Virus record (IMG/VR): IMGVR_UViG_3300042295_001596
Location: 62,001-126,000 of that record
Source of the DNA: a virus
Direction: 5' to 3' (one strand)
DNA: 64,000 bases
In this document: one piece after another, positions 1 through 9,224 of the stretch
How positions within the stretch are numbered: position 1 is the stretch's first letter
How the letters are laid out: each line of letters opens with the position of its first letter
The notes under the pieces: model-generated
Told to the model about the DNA's origin: nothing
Databases searched by the model: none
What the model saw: the letters and a program-made list of their open reading frames with translations, nothing else
Position numbers and translations under genes: made by a program

Positions 1-18
1 GGTATTTTGAATACTCAT
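1..18 (-). CDS. Start of an unidentified gene (partial, runs off the window)
   Basis: An ATG at position 18 on the minus strand lies 3 bases beyond the sulfotransferase stop and has a GGAG ribosome-binding site about 9 bases upstream. Only six codons are inside the window, so no product can be named. The spacing and the GGAG suggest the same leftward operon continues beyond the edge. Confidence 0.3.
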
Positions 19-20
19 GC

Positions 21-800
21 TCAATATCTCCAAACTTCCATATTGGAGTATTGGCTTAAGATATCTGGAGGCAAAATAGTTTCTCTAGGCCGCCATTCTA
101 CTCTGCTGTGTATTTTATGTAATTGCATACCAATCTCTGCATCATACTCGTCCCAACTGGCCTCTACCGCGTCAAAATCATGAGGGTAGTAGGGTTCTCC
201 GATGAAATTATACACTGCCTGGAGCACGCCTTGGGGATTTCGACACAACTGTTCGTATTCGATCAACATCAACATATGTTTTTCTGCACTAGTAATAGCT
301 TGTTTCACTCCAGTATAGGCAAATTCCACTATGCCATTCTTCTCCATCAACAAGTTCATCCGATCATACACACTGTCGCCAATCCCACCAAAAATGGTGT
401 TTTTGTCAAAAGGGTGTCGTCGATGTGCAGTTTCAAAACTGTCCAAAACCCATTTGAGGTCACGCACACAAACCAACACTCGTGAGCTGGGATAAACCTC
501 CTGGATTTGTGGCAAGAGTCGGGTCCAGGCTCGGTTGGTGTTCCAACAAATACTTTTGTCTACATCTTGGTAGTAGCCGTCAAACAATGCTCGCACAAGA
601 TTTTTTCTGCGACTCACTGGTACTTCTGTTCGCATACCAGGACTGTCTACACTAGTTTCAATCACTCCTCGAACCATAGTGGCCAGTGGATCAGTAATGC
701 TGGCATGCATCACTGGATTCTGCCGCAAAATGCTGCTTAGCAAGGTGCTTCCGCTCCGTGGTAGCCCGCTTATCATGTGATAGTGTTTTTCAGTTGTCAT
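21..800 (-). CDS. PAPS-dependent sulfotransferase
   Basis: A 259-aa protein that should transfer sulfate from PAPS to a hydroxyl, probably on a sugar or lipid; the acceptor is unknown. The N-terminal 5'-phosphosulfate-binding loop GLPRSGST lies at residues 12-19, and the 3'-phosphate-binding region VCVRDLKWVLDSF is near residues 110-122 with Arg113 and Ser121. This is the usual two-motif layout of Sulfotransfer_1/3 proteins. I chose the ATG at 800 because it overlaps the end of the upstream gene by 11 bases and puts the P-loop at the typical N-terminal position; a GTG at 839 is in frame but would overlap more. It is the last complete gene of a leftward operon of glycan-modifying enzymes. Assignment to the superfamily is firm; the substrate is not. 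Confidence 0.85.
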   Translation of the reverse strand: MTTEKHYHMISGLPRSGSTLLSSILRQNPVMHASITDPLATMVRGVIETSVDSPGMRTEVPVSRRKNLVRALFDGYYQDVDKSICWNTNRAWTRLLPQIQEVYPSSRVLVCVRDLKWVLDSFETAHRRHPFDKNTIFGGIGDSVYDRMNLLMEKNGIVEFAYTGVKQAITSAEKHMLMLIEYEQLCRNPQGVLQAVYNFIGEPYYPHDFDAVEASWDEYDAEIGMQLHKIHSRVEWRPRETILPPDILSQYSNMEVWRY

Positions 801-2145
801 TTTGTTGTTTTTCTCGTAGAGTTGTTTTAATAATTTCACCTGCTCTCTGCAATGGTGTAGACCAACACCCTGGAGTCTGTTGCTTCAGTACACGTAAGCT
901 TTTTGAATACCATGGCGTGCTCTCGTCAGTATGTGTGCTGGTCCAAACATAATATTCCAAAATAGGCACACACACAATCCCAGGCACTCCCATACTGGCG
1001 GCTGCATGTATTATACTAGTACAACTGCTGAGCACAATATCCATTTGACTGAGATAGTCCAGTGTGTCGTCCCAGGAGTTGATCCTGGCTCGAAGATTAT
1101 GGCATCTCTCGTGCGTGTGCTGTAGATCAAAATTGTAGATTTCAACATCCGAGGGTATCACACTCAGCATCTGCTCCAAAGGAATACAGCGATAAATGTC
1201 CTGCTCAAAATAAGGGTTGCCTTGACATTTTACCCCAACACGTAGTTTTTTTGACGCAGGCAGTTTGGTATGAGGTTGGCCAGACGCTGTGAGATAAGGC
1301 CCTTTCCAAAGGTCTTGTTCGCCAACACCCAAATCAATAGGCAAGTTCATGAGATAAGTCCAGGGCTGATGAACATCAATCTCCTCCTCATTCACCAACA
1401 CTTCAAATCCATGTCGGCGGAACACTTGGGCTAATCCAGGGCGGTCTAATATGCTGAAAAGTTTTGGTTGCATACCCAAGTTTTTGAGATGGTTGAAGAA
1501 CCTGATGTTGATGAGCTCGTCACCAGCTCCTCCGCAGGCATTCACATAGAGAGTTTGGCCTGGCACCTTCACTCCATTCCAAATTCTCATTCCTTTGATG
1601 TCAAAAACAGTTGTGCGATCTCTGTCCGTGTGTAGGAACCACCGAATTCCTTCAGCAGTTTGTCCAGCTCGGAGCAGTGGATGAGTGTCAGTTATGCGCA
1701 GATTCTCGCACTGGTCAGCTGTGACCCAAGGCTGACACTTCAAATCATTTATTACTCTTTCGCTCTCGCCACGCTCACCATTTAACTTCAAACTGGCAGC
1801 ATAACTCACTATAGCGTCAAAGTCATTTGGGCGCATTTCCAAATTTATCTTATTGTAAAATAATGCTTTTTCTGGCTGATTTGCACGATAATAGGCTTTG
1901 CCTAAGTTCACTCTTGCTACATAAGATTCTTCAGGTGTAGTGCACATACCTGCAACAGTTTCAGCACACTTGACAGCCAAGTCTGTATGACCAATCTTTA
2001 GGCTCACTGTGCCCAAAGTTTCCAGCTCTAGCAGTGTTTGCGCTCTGGGCCAATAATGGTCCAAGAGTTGAAATGCCAGTGGATGATTTTCCTGTTTGGC
2101 CAACTCCAGTGCTGTGGTTTTCACATGCTCAAATGTTGAGCTCAT
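790..2145 (-). CDS. TPR-repeat glycosyltransferase (GT9/OGT-like)
   Basis: A 451-aa protein. Roughly residues 1-150 are helical TPR-like repeats (for example RVNLGKAYYRANQPEKALF). The C-terminal part follows the pattern of bacterial TPR proteins with a GT-B heptosyltransferase-like end: a VGVKCQGNP strand, an RCIPLEQM segment, an SWDDTLDYLSQMDIVLSS motif, then the GVPGIV and PWYSKSLRVLKQ elements typical of these proteins. The probable role is sugar transfer from a nucleotide donor to a protein or glycan. It begins 3 bases after the methyltransferase stop and overlaps the sulfotransferase start by 11 bases, so it is coupled with both. Donor and acceptor cannot be read from sequence. Confidence 0.75.
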   Translation of the reverse strand: MSSTFEHVKTTALELAKQENHPLAFQLLDHYWPRAQTLLELETLGTVSLKIGHTDLAVKCAETVAGMCTTPEESYVARVNLGKAYYRANQPEKALFYNKINLEMRPNDFDAIVSYAASLKLNGERGESERVINDLKCQPWVTADQCENLRITDTHPLLRAGQTAEGIRWFLHTDRDRTTVFDIKGMRIWNGVKVPGQTLYVNACGGAGDELINIRFFNHLKNLGMQPKLFSILDRPGLAQVFRRHGFEVLVNEEEIDVHQPWTYLMNLPIDLGVGEQDLWKGPYLTASGQPHTKLPASKKLRVGVKCQGNPYFEQDIYRCIPLEQMLSVIPSDVEIYNFDLQHTHERCHNLRARINSWDDTLDYLSQMDIVLSSCTSIIHAAASMGVPGIVCVPILEYYVWTSTHTDESTPWYSKSLRVLKQQTPGCWSTPLQRAGEIIKTTLREKQQNDN

Positions 2146-2148
2146 GGG

Positions 2149-2691
2149 TTACTTTACTACCACTAACTGAATGTAGACTTCGTCGATTATGTTACAGTGC
2201 TGTTCAAGATACTGCTCTACCTGTTCTTTAGGTTGCCCCACAAATTGATCTTTGTATTTTTCCATGGGTCGCAAGCTGTAGTCCACCACCTCAAAATCCA
2301 CATTGTAGCGTTCGGCAAGCCTACTGGCATGTGCACCTTGCTTGCGTGCCAATTGGTTGTATTTGCAGCCAAACAAGCGCAAGCCATCTACAGTGACTGG
2401 GCGTTTGTGCGTGGGGTCGCTGAAGAAGTCATCACTGCGGTGATGAGGTACATGAATATGTACTCTTGCCCCAGGTTTGCACACTCGATAAATTTCCTGC
2501 AGACAGTGAAAATACCCCTCGCCCAAGTGCTCTAACACATGAGTGGCTCTCAACACATCTACACTGTTGGTGGGAAATGGGAAAATGTCTTTTTCAAGGT
2601 CAAAACAAAAATCAGGATTGCAGTTGGGATCGTAGTCACAGTGCACATATCCATCAATCCTGTCTTCACCTGCGCCAATATAGATTTTCAT
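2149..2691 (-). CDS. Class I SAM-dependent methyltransferase
   Basis: A 180-aa Methyltransf_11-like protein. Near the N-terminus the SAM-binding strand is short (KIYIGAGEDRIDGY), followed by an acidic DYD; the segment SVDVLRATHVLEHLGEG corresponds to the post-motif region of small glycan or lipid methyltransferases, and PGARVHIHVPH is the following beta-strand. Such enzymes often methylate sugars or quinones. The start codon overlaps the carbamoyltransferase stop (ATGA), which implies translational coupling, and the operon context points to a glycan substrate. The canonical glycine-rich loop is short and atypical, as is common in this subgroup. Confidence 0.75.
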   Translation of the reverse strand: MKIYIGAGEDRIDGYVHCDYDPNCNPDFCFDLEKDIFPFPTNSVDVLRATHVLEHLGEGYFHCLQEIYRVCKPGARVHIHVPHHRSDDFFSDPTHKRPVTVDGLRLFGCKYNQLARKQGAHASRLAERYNVDFEVVDYSLRPMEKYKDQFVGQPKEQVEQYLEQHCNIIDEVYIQLVVVK

Positions 2692-4292
2692 TGTGATTTC
2701 TCCAAAAGCTGTCCATTCAACATCAGTGCGGCAACGCTGTCATTGGTTTCAAAAAATCTCAAACTCTGTTCAGGAGTTTCCATAATGGGCTCTCCAGCGC
2801 CATTCAAGCTGGTGTTGCACAGCACAGGAACGCCTGTCAATTGATGGTAACAAGTGAGCAGTTGGTGCAACTGGGGATTTTGTTCAGCTGTAACAGTTTG
2901 CGGGCGTGCACTGTTGTCCACATGACACACTGCTGGAATCAGTTGCGGCTTCAGCACTTGTGCAGTGTAAAGCATGTAGGGGCTCGAGGGTATTGGCAAG
3001 GAGAACCAATCGTGGGCGTGTTCCTGCAACACCACAGGCGCAATAGGTCGAAACCATTCTCTGTTTTTCACTGCGAAATTTATTTTCTCACGCATGTGAT
3101 AGCTTTGTGCATCAGCCAAAAGACTTCTGTGGCCCAGTGCTCGAGGCCCATATTCGCTTCTGCCCCAGTGCCAGGCCACTATAGCTCCTTGAGCCAGTAG
3201 CTCACAAACTCTAGTGTAGTCCACAATGGAGGTAGTGTTTTGAGAAGGTCCCAAATAACATAAATTCTGCGGTTGATAATTTTGCCTTGGTAAGTCAAAC
3301 AAATGGTGCGCTACCCAAAGAGCGGCGCCCACCGCATTGCCGTCATCGCCACATGCAGGAAAGTGATGAATGCCCTCCCAAAGCTTGCTTTCAGCTATCC
3401 GGCTGTTCAAGATGCAGTTCAGCATGCTGCCACCACTGAGGCATAACTGTCGTTGCGGATAAATTTGGTGCAGTGTAGCTAGTGTTTCCAGAACACTCTT
3501 CTCCAGTAGCTCTTGAATAGTAGCAGCCAAATCACTGCTTTCCTTGTGTGTGAGCTCATGTGGGTGCTTGGCAATGAGTTTTTCCCACACATTGCTCCAG
3601 AACTTCCTGTATTCCAACTCAGCGTGTTCTTGAACACTGAACCATTGTTTTTTCAAAATCTCATCAAAAATAGGGCCAGTGAGTGATTTACCATAACTGC
3701 TGAGTCCCATGGTGGTGCCTGCCTTGCTGTAGGCTGGGGAGAAACCCAACAGCTCGGTGAAGATGGCATACCCAATACCTGAGATGAGTGTTGGGCACAT
3801 TTGAGCTTGAAGCTTAGTGCCTTCACCAAAAAACACCATGTTGTTGTCGCCAAGTTCGCCAAAACTGCTGTCTAAGCTGAAACAAATGGCCTTATCAAAA
3901 TTGCTAGTGTAGTAGGCACTGCTGGCATGCGCCAAATGATGTGGCAGCACATACACTGGTATTTTGTGGCTGCCGAGGAAAACACCTGTAAGCGTTCGCA
4001 CGTCGTTGTTGTAGAGTGAGTAGGCAGTTCTCTCCACAGTGTTGCCATCACTGTCATATAGTGCCAAGACACCGTTGCTGTGGTTGGCCTTGTAGTCAGC
4101 CAATGCTATGCAACTGATGTCCTCAGGTTTAAGTGAAGCTTCCTGAAGTATAGCCTCAATTGTTTTGTTGGTTACACCAAAAGCCTTTTTTTCTCTAGTA
4201 ACACGTTCTGTTCCCAAAGCTGCTGTTAATCTGCCATTTTTCACAACTGCCACAGCACCGTCGTGAGAAAAATTCATTCCCAATATGTTCAT
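2688..4292 (-). CDS. Carbamoyltransferase (NodU/CmcH family)
   Basis: A 534-aa protein, close to the usual family length. The N-terminal Kae1/ASKHA-like domain begins MNILGMNFSHDGAVAV with the family SHD motif and contains the metal-binding HHLAH at residues 118-122, followed by the DSSFGELGDN nucleotide-site strand. The C-terminal YrdC-like domain is represented by RPIAPVVLQEHA and the LTGVPVLCNTSLN motif. Members transfer a carbamoyl group from carbamoyl phosphate, through an adenylate, to a sugar hydroxyl (Nod factors) or antibiotic. In this operon a decorating role on a phage- or host-surface sugar is the simplest inference. It ends in an ATGA overlap with the methyltransferase gene. Confidence 0.9.
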   Translation of the reverse strand: MNILGMNFSHDGAVAVVKNGRLTAALGTERVTREKKAFGVTNKTIEAILQEASLKPEDISCIALADYKANHSNGVLALYDSDGNTVERTAYSLYNNDVRTLTGVFLGSHKIPVYVLPHHLAHASSAYYTSNFDKAICFSLDSSFGELGDNNMVFFGEGTKLQAQMCPTLISGIGYAIFTELLGFSPAYSKAGTTMGLSSYGKSLTGPIFDEILKKQWFSVQEHAELEYRKFWSNVWEKLIAKHPHELTHKESSDLAATIQELLEKSVLETLATLHQIYPQRQLCLSGGSMLNCILNSRIAESKLWEGIHHFPACGDDGNAVGAALWVAHHLFDLPRQNYQPQNLCYLGPSQNTTSIVDYTRVCELLAQGAIVAWHWGRSEYGPRALGHRSLLADAQSYHMREKINFAVKNREWFRPIAPVVLQEHAHDWFSLPIPSSPYMLYTAQVLKPQLIPAVCHVDNSARPQTVTAEQNPQLHQLLTCYHQLTGVPVLCNTSLNGAGEPIMETPEQSLRFFETNDSVAALMLNGQLLEKSQ

Positions 4293-4295
4293 AAC

Positions 4296-5126
4296 TTAGT
4301 ATAATAGCCATTTGTCCTGAGAAATCAAATAATCACGTAAATGTAAATATCCCTTCATCATGGTGTGAAATTTCAATAATTGCCCTTGCATGGTGTTTTT
4401 GTTGTAGTCAATTTTTTCCAAATGTTCAAAGTAGAAGAGGCATTCTTGTTCGCTGAGATACAAAGGTGCGTTGTACCAACCATGAAATCCCAATGCTGAG
4501 GTGTAACCAGTGAGCACTTCTGCACAGAATTTTAAGCTGATATGTGCTGGAGCGAATCGAATGTTGTAGGCAGTTTCAAGGTAATTCTGGTTGAGCAGTG
4601 TAATCACAGCATCCTCACTGATGAAGGGCGTGTTGTGATTGGGGGTGTAGTTCCGGGTTTTGATCTGGGGATCTTCAGCTAGGATTTTGAGGAGGCGACG
4701 GCTTCGCAAGCTTAATCCTCCGCCACAGGTGAACCAATCTGCGTTTTTAAATTCTTGGTAGTGGCCACTGGCTTGCAGGCTGCCTTTCATTGGCGGAAAT
4801 TCAGGATGCGAGAGGCTGCCCACGTAATCATATTCAAAATATTCATCAGTCCAGGCTTTGGGGTTTGTGGCTATGCCATCATAGTGTGCTATCAACACAA
4901 AATCAGTGTTGATGTAGCTGTGCATGCTCTTGAGGCAGAAATCACAGTATTCCAGCATGCCAAAGTTTTCTGGAATTGGATATTGTGTATGGGGTTGTGC
5001 AAGAGTTAATGGTTGATCTGACACCACAATTGTGGTGGTGATCGGTGTAGAGGCAAGGGTTTTTTGAAGTGAGAAACTAGTGAGTTCGTGCTGGATGTTT
5101 GTGATGGTGAATAGAGTAAGGGTCAT
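4296..5126 (-). CDS. DUF5672-like putative glycosyltransferase
   Basis: A 276-aa protein matching the pattern I know for DUF5672 proteins: FVLIAHYDGIATNPKAWTDE (an acidic D-x-D-like site region), then YFEYDYVGS, a CGGGLSLRSR motif, an ISEDAVI acidic motif, and a terminal ALGFHGW. These look like GT-A fold glycosyltransferases found beside polysaccharide genes. It is the first glycan gene after the six-propeller block in the leftward transcript (33-base gap), so it should be co-expressed with it. Catalytic activity is inferred from family resemblance. Confidence 0.7.
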   Translation of the reverse strand: MTLTLFTITNIQHELTSFSLQKTLASTPITTTIVVSDQPLTLAQPHTQYPIPENFGMLEYCDFCLKSMHSYINTDFVLIAHYDGIATNPKAWTDEYFEYDYVGSLSHPEFPPMKGSLQASGHYQEFKNADWFTCGGGLSLRSRRLLKILAEDPQIKTRNYTPNHNTPFISEDAVITLLNQNYLETAYNIRFAPAHISLKFCAEVLTGYTSALGFHGWYNAPLYLSEQECLFYFEHLEKIDYNKNTMQGQLLKFHTMMKGYLHLRDYLISQDKWLLY

Positions 5127-5158
5127 CCAGTAAGCTTAGTTGGCGATTTGACTGTGTG

Positions 5159-6508
5159 CTAGTTATAGCACTGGAGAATTGCAGCCGTCATGGAACCGGC
5201 CGAAGTTTGACACCACGCGGTGCTGCTGCTTATTTCTCTCACCGGACTTGAGCGATTGGTAACAGTGTTATCTCCTAACACACCGCAATCGTTAAATCCC
5301 CAAGTCCAAAGTGTGCCATCTGTCTTTATTGCAGTGTTGTGATTACTACCAGCTGAAGTTTGACACCAAGTGGTGGAATTGGTGATTTCTCTCCCTGGAC
5401 TTGATAGTAGACCTGTGTTGTTGATTCCTAACTGCCCACACTGGTTAAATCCCCAACTCCAAAGTGTGCCATCTGTTTTTATTGCACTAGTCCAGGCGCT
5501 TGCCGAAGTTTGACACCAAGTGGTGCTGCTGCTTATTTCTCTCACCGGACTTGAGCGATTGGTAACAGTGTTATCTCCCAACTGCCCACACCTATTACAC
5601 CCCCAACTCCAAAGTGTGCCATCTGTCTTTACTGCACTGATGGTAATACCTTTACCAGCTGATGTTTGACGCCAAGTGGTGGAACTGGTGATTTCCCTTA
5701 CAGGACTTGAGCGATTGGTAACAGTGGTGTCTCCTAACATACCGCAATAGTTATTTCCCCAACTCCAAAGTGTACCATCTGTTTTTAATGCACTGGTGTG
5801 AAAACTACCACTTGATGTTTGACACCAAGTGGTTGAACTGGTGATTTCTCTCACTGGACTTGAGCGACTTGTAACAGTGTTATCTCCCAATCTGCCACAC
5901 CCGTTATATCCCCAAGTCCAAAGTGTACCATCTGTTTTTAATGCACTGTTGTGAGAATTACCAGCTGAAGTTTGACACCAAGTAGTTGAACTGGTGATTT
6001 CCCTTACAGGACTTGAGCGACTTGTAACAGTGTTGACTCCCAACTGACCCTGGACATTGTATCCCCAAGTCCACAGTGTGCTATCTGTTTTTATTGCACT
6101 AGTGAAGGCGCTGCCTGCCGAAGTTTGACACCAAGTGACAGAACTGGTGATTTCTCTCACTGGACTTGAGCGACTTGTAACAGTGTTGTCTCCTAACGGA
6201 CCGCATATATTACGACCCCAAGTCCACATCTGTCTAAGAGGCCAATCTCGACGTAAAACCCTACCATCCAATCCCACCCATGAAGTACAAGTGGATATTA
6301 CAGGTACACAAATACTTTTGACAAAAACTGTTTGACCAAAACCTATGCACTTTGTAGCTAGGTCAGGTAAGTCTGATACTGTGTTAACAACAAAACTAAT
6401 GCCAACTCCAGCAGCACTGGTTTGGGCTGCTAACAAAGGAAAACAAACACTGTCGCAAGCAGTTATTAATGAGTCAATACTAGTTTGGATTTCAGAGGGT
6501 GTTGGCAT
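5159..6508 (-). CDS. RCC1-repeat beta-propeller fibre protein 1
   Basis: A 449-aa protein, last translated of six paralogues. Residues 1 to about 93 form a fibre-like N-terminal module with a 'VVNTVSDLPD' segment; the rest is seven 51-residue RCC1-type blades with the core L-W-[TS]-W-G-x-N-x-x-G-x-L-G and the strand SSPVREITSSTTWCQTSAG. The blade faces read RNICG, YNVQG, YNGCG, NNYCG, CNRCG, FNQCG and FNDCG, so the variable residues sit at fixed positions in otherwise near-identical repeats. Seven blades is the count of a closed RCC1 propeller. The ATG at 6508 has a GGAG site 8 bases upstream. A tail-fibre tip or receptor-binding role is inferred; there is no sign of a nuclear GEF-type function. 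Confidence 0.8.
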   Translation of the reverse strand: MPTPSEIQTSIDSLITACDSVCFPLLAAQTSAAGVGISFVVNTVSDLPDLATKCIGFGQTVFVKSICVPVISTCTSWVGLDGRVLRRDWPLRQMWTWGRNICGPLGDNTVTSRSSPVREITSSVTWCQTSAGSAFTSAIKTDSTLWTWGYNVQGQLGVNTVTSRSSPVREITSSTTWCQTSAGNSHNSALKTDGTLWTWGYNGCGRLGDNTVTSRSSPVREITSSTTWCQTSSGSFHTSALKTDGTLWSWGNNYCGMLGDTTVTNRSSPVREITSSTTWRQTSAGKGITISAVKTDGTLWSWGCNRCGQLGDNTVTNRSSPVREISSSTTWCQTSASAWTSAIKTDGTLWSWGFNQCGQLGINNTGLLSSPGREITNSTTWCQTSAGSNHNTAIKTDGTLWTWGFNDCGVLGDNTVTNRSSPVREISSSTAWCQTSAGSMTAAILQCYN

Positions 6509-6521
6509 GTTCTGTCTCCAT

Positions 6522-7862
6522 TTACTTCAAGGCACTGGTGTGAAAACCACCAGCTGATGTTTGACGCCAAGTGGTGGAACTGGTGATTTCCCTTACAGGA
6601 CTTGAGCGATTGGTAACAGTGGTGTCTCCCAACTGACCAGAGCCATTGCCGCCCCAAGTCCAAAGTGTGCCATATATTTTTAATGCACTGGTATGTATCC
6701 ACCCGACAGAAGTTTGACACCAAGTGGTGGAACTGGTGATTTCCCTTACAGGACTTGAGCGATTGGTAACAGTGGTGTCTCCCAACTGACCAGAGCCATT
6801 GTATCCCCAAGTCCACAGGGAGCCATCTGTTTTTATTGCAGCGGTATGGATACCAGCTGAAGTTCGACACCAATTGGTGCTGTTGGTAATTTCTATGTTT
6901 GGATTTGAACTATTAGTGATGGTGTTGTTTCCCAGCTGGCCCGACCCGTTTTCTCCCCAAGTCCAAAGTGTGCCATTTGTTTTTATTGCAGCAGTATTCG
7001 TAGGGCCTGCTGAAGTTTGACACCAAGTGGTTGAACTGCTACTTTCTCTCACTGGACTTGACTTAGCCGTAACAGTGTTGTCTCCCAACTGACCCCAACC
7101 GTTCCAGCCCCAAGTCCAAAGTGTGCCATCTGTTTTTAATGCACTGGTATGGCTGCCGCTGTTAAACCCGCCTGACGAAGTTTGACACCAAGTAGTTGAG
7201 CTGGTGATTTCTCTCACTGGGCTTGAGCGACTAGTGACAGTGTTGTTTCCCAGCGTACCACAGGATGCATTTCCCCAACTCCAAAGTGTGCTATCTGTTT
7301 TCAATGCGCTTGTGTGGGCATTACCAGCTGAAGTTTGACACCAAGTGGTTGAGCTTGTGATTTCCCTTACAGGACTTGAGCGACTTGTAACAGTGTTATC
7401 TCCCAACTGACCAGAGACATTGTAGCCCCAAGTCCACAGTGTGCTATCTGTTTTTATTGCACTAGTCCTACCACCGTTGGCAGCGGCGGCTGAAGTTTGA
7501 CACCAAGTGGTGGAACTGGTGATTTCTCTCACTGGACTTGAGCGACTAGTGACAGTGTTGTCTCCTAACCGACCACACCCGTTAAAGCCCCAACTCCAAA
7601 TTTGGTTTAGGGGAGTAGTACCTATAACACCCCATCCCGTAACTGTGGCCACATACAGTGAGGTATTCAACACAACATAATACAATTCACCCACATTTGC
7701 GGCGGCTGTTGGTAAATCAGTCACTGCGTTCACCACATACACCTTGCCGCTTCTCAACTGCTGCAATACCTTGCTGTAGTAAAACAAATCCTGCTCATTA
7801 GTAGTGCTGGATATTTTTTGCTGCATTGTGAACACTAGATTAGCTACATTGATGGTAGACAT
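6522..7862 (-). CDS. RCC1-repeat beta-propeller fibre protein 2
   Basis: A 446-aa paralogue. N-terminal module of about 95 residues with YVVNAVTDLPTAAANVGELY, the LPTA...G.LY pattern also seen in the other propeller proteins and in phage fibre modules. Seven RCC1 blades follow; the variable faces include FNGCG, YNVSG, NASCG, WNGWG, ENGSG, YNGSG and GNGSG. Blade 5 departs from the consensus strand (NSSNPNIEITNSTNWCRTSAG). I chose the ATG at 7862, which overlaps the last base of the preceding gene's stop; an in-frame TTG lies one codon upstream. The protein ends with the half blade ...HTSALK, as expected if the N-terminal strand closes the propeller ('velcro'). Confidence 0.8.
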   Translation of the reverse strand: MSTINVANLVFTMQQKISSTTNEQDLFYYSKVLQQLRSGKVYVVNAVTDLPTAAANVGELYYVVLNTSLYVATVTGWGVIGTTPLNQIWSWGFNGCGRLGDNTVTSRSSPVREITSSTTWCQTSAAAANGGRTSAIKTDSTLWTWGYNVSGQLGDNTVTSRSSPVREITSSTTWCQTSAGNAHTSALKTDSTLWSWGNASCGTLGNNTVTSRSSPVREITSSTTWCQTSSGGFNSGSHTSALKTDGTLWTWGWNGWGQLGDNTVTAKSSPVRESSSSTTWCQTSAGPTNTAAIKTNGTLWTWGENGSGQLGNNTITNSSNPNIEITNSTNWCRTSAGIHTAAIKTDGSLWTWGYNGSGQLGDTTVTNRSSPVREITSSTTWCQTSVGWIHTSALKIYGTLWTWGGNGSGQLGDTTVTNRSSPVREITSSTTWRQTSAGGFHTSALK

Positions 7863-9223
7863 CAAAGGAATCCTTTGCAGGTTAGGATTTTTAAGGCACT
7901 AATATGGGCAGATGCCGAAGTTTGAAACCAAGTAGTAAAACTGCTGATTTCTCTTACTGGACTTGAGCGACCAGTTGTTGTGTTGTCTCCCAACTGACCA
8001 TACTGGTTCCGGCCCCAATTCCAAAGTGAACCATCGGTTTTCAATGCACTGACTGTCTGATTTCTGGAAGTTGAGGTTCGACACCAATTATTGCTGCTGG
8101 TGATTTCTCGCCCTGGTACTCCAGTACATGCGGTGGTGTTGTTTCCCAACACACCACAACTGCCGTACCCCCAGGTCCAAAGTGTGCCATCTGTTTTTAC
8201 TGCGGTGCCGGCATTGGAACCTGAGGCAGTTTGACACCAAGAAGTACTAGAGAGGGCTTCTCTCACTGGACTTGATCTATTGGTTGAGGTTCCGTCTCCC
8301 AATGTACCGCAGAAATTGCGTCCCCAAACCCACAATGTGGAGTCTGTTTTCACTGCACTGGATACTTGACTTCCAGGGGAAGTTTGGCACCAATTGGTGG
8401 AACTGGTGATTTCTCTCACTGGACTTGACCGCGTATTGGTGGAGTTGTCTCCTAACTGACCCCAAATACCACATCCCCAAGTCCATAGTGAACCATCTGT
8501 TTTAACTGCACTAGCTATGCTCGCACCAAAGGCAATTTGGCACCAATTGCTGCTGCTGCTGATTTCTCTTACCGGACTTGAGCGACTTGTTGTTGTGTTA
8601 TCGCCCAACTGCCCACAGAGATTGAGTCCCCACACCCAAAGTGTGCCATCAGTTTTTATTGCACTAGTGGGACTATTACTACCAGCCGCAGTTTGGCACC
8701 AATTACTGCTGCTGCTGATTTCTCTTACGGGACTTGAGCGACTTGTTGTTGTGTTGTCTCCTAACGAACCACCCGTGTTATAGCCCCAACTCCAAAGCGA
8801 GCCATCTGTTTTTATTGCACTGGTGTGACCACCACCAGCCGAAGTTTGACACCAATTGCCGCTGTTGCTGATTTCTCTCACCGGACTTGACCGACAAGTA
8901 ACAGTGTTGTCTCCCAACTGACCAAACCCATTGGCTCCCCAAGAAAAAACGCTGGGTTCAACACGCTGCACGATGCTTCGAAAGTCTGTTGTCCAACAAA
9001 TGCCATCACTGACGCGATACTGGCAAGTGTCTTGTAGATACACCATCCTTCCTTGATTCAAGGTCGCAGTGGGCAAAGCAGCGAGATTGGAAAAAGAAAC
9101 CACTGCTTGAGTGTCGAGAATACATTGTGCACCCTGCAACTGACAACAGCTTAATGGAGTAAGCCCACCTGCTGCCAAACGTGAAGTAATTTGTGTTTGT
9201 AGTGTTTTTGCTGATGTGGTCAT
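7862..9223 (-). CDS. RCC1-repeat beta-propeller fibre protein 3
   Basis: A 453-aa paralogue. The N-terminal module carries FSNLAALPTATLNQGRMVYL and a 'YRVSDGICW' segment like those of fibre connector modules. Seven blades with faces ANGFG, YNTGG, LNLCG, CGIWG, RNFCG, YGSCG and RNQYG; in this copy the linker strands are more diverged (SSSNWCQTAAGS, SSTSWCQTASGS), and blade 6 carries a TACTGVPGREI variant. I used the ATG at 9223, one base after the upstream stop; a TTG five codons earlier is possible. A late structural gene by context. Confidence 0.8.
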   Translation of the reverse strand: MTTSAKTLQTQITSRLAAGGLTPLSCCQLQGAQCILDTQAVVSFSNLAALPTATLNQGRMVYLQDTCQYRVSDGICWTTDFRSIVQRVEPSVFSWGANGFGQLGDNTVTCRSSPVREISNSGNWCQTSAGGGHTSAIKTDGSLWSWGYNTGGSLGDNTTTSRSSPVREISSSSNWCQTAAGSNSPTSAIKTDGTLWVWGLNLCGQLGDNTTTSRSSPVREISSSSNWCQIAFGASIASAVKTDGSLWTWGCGIWGQLGDNSTNTRSSPVREITSSTNWCQTSPGSQVSSAVKTDSTLWVWGRNFCGTLGDGTSTNRSSPVREALSSTSWCQTASGSNAGTAVKTDGTLWTWGYGSCGVLGNNTTACTGVPGREITSSNNWCRTSTSRNQTVSALKTDGSLWNWGRNQYGQLGDNTTTGRSSPVREISSFTTWFQTSASAHISALKILTCKGFL

Positions 9224-9224
9224 G

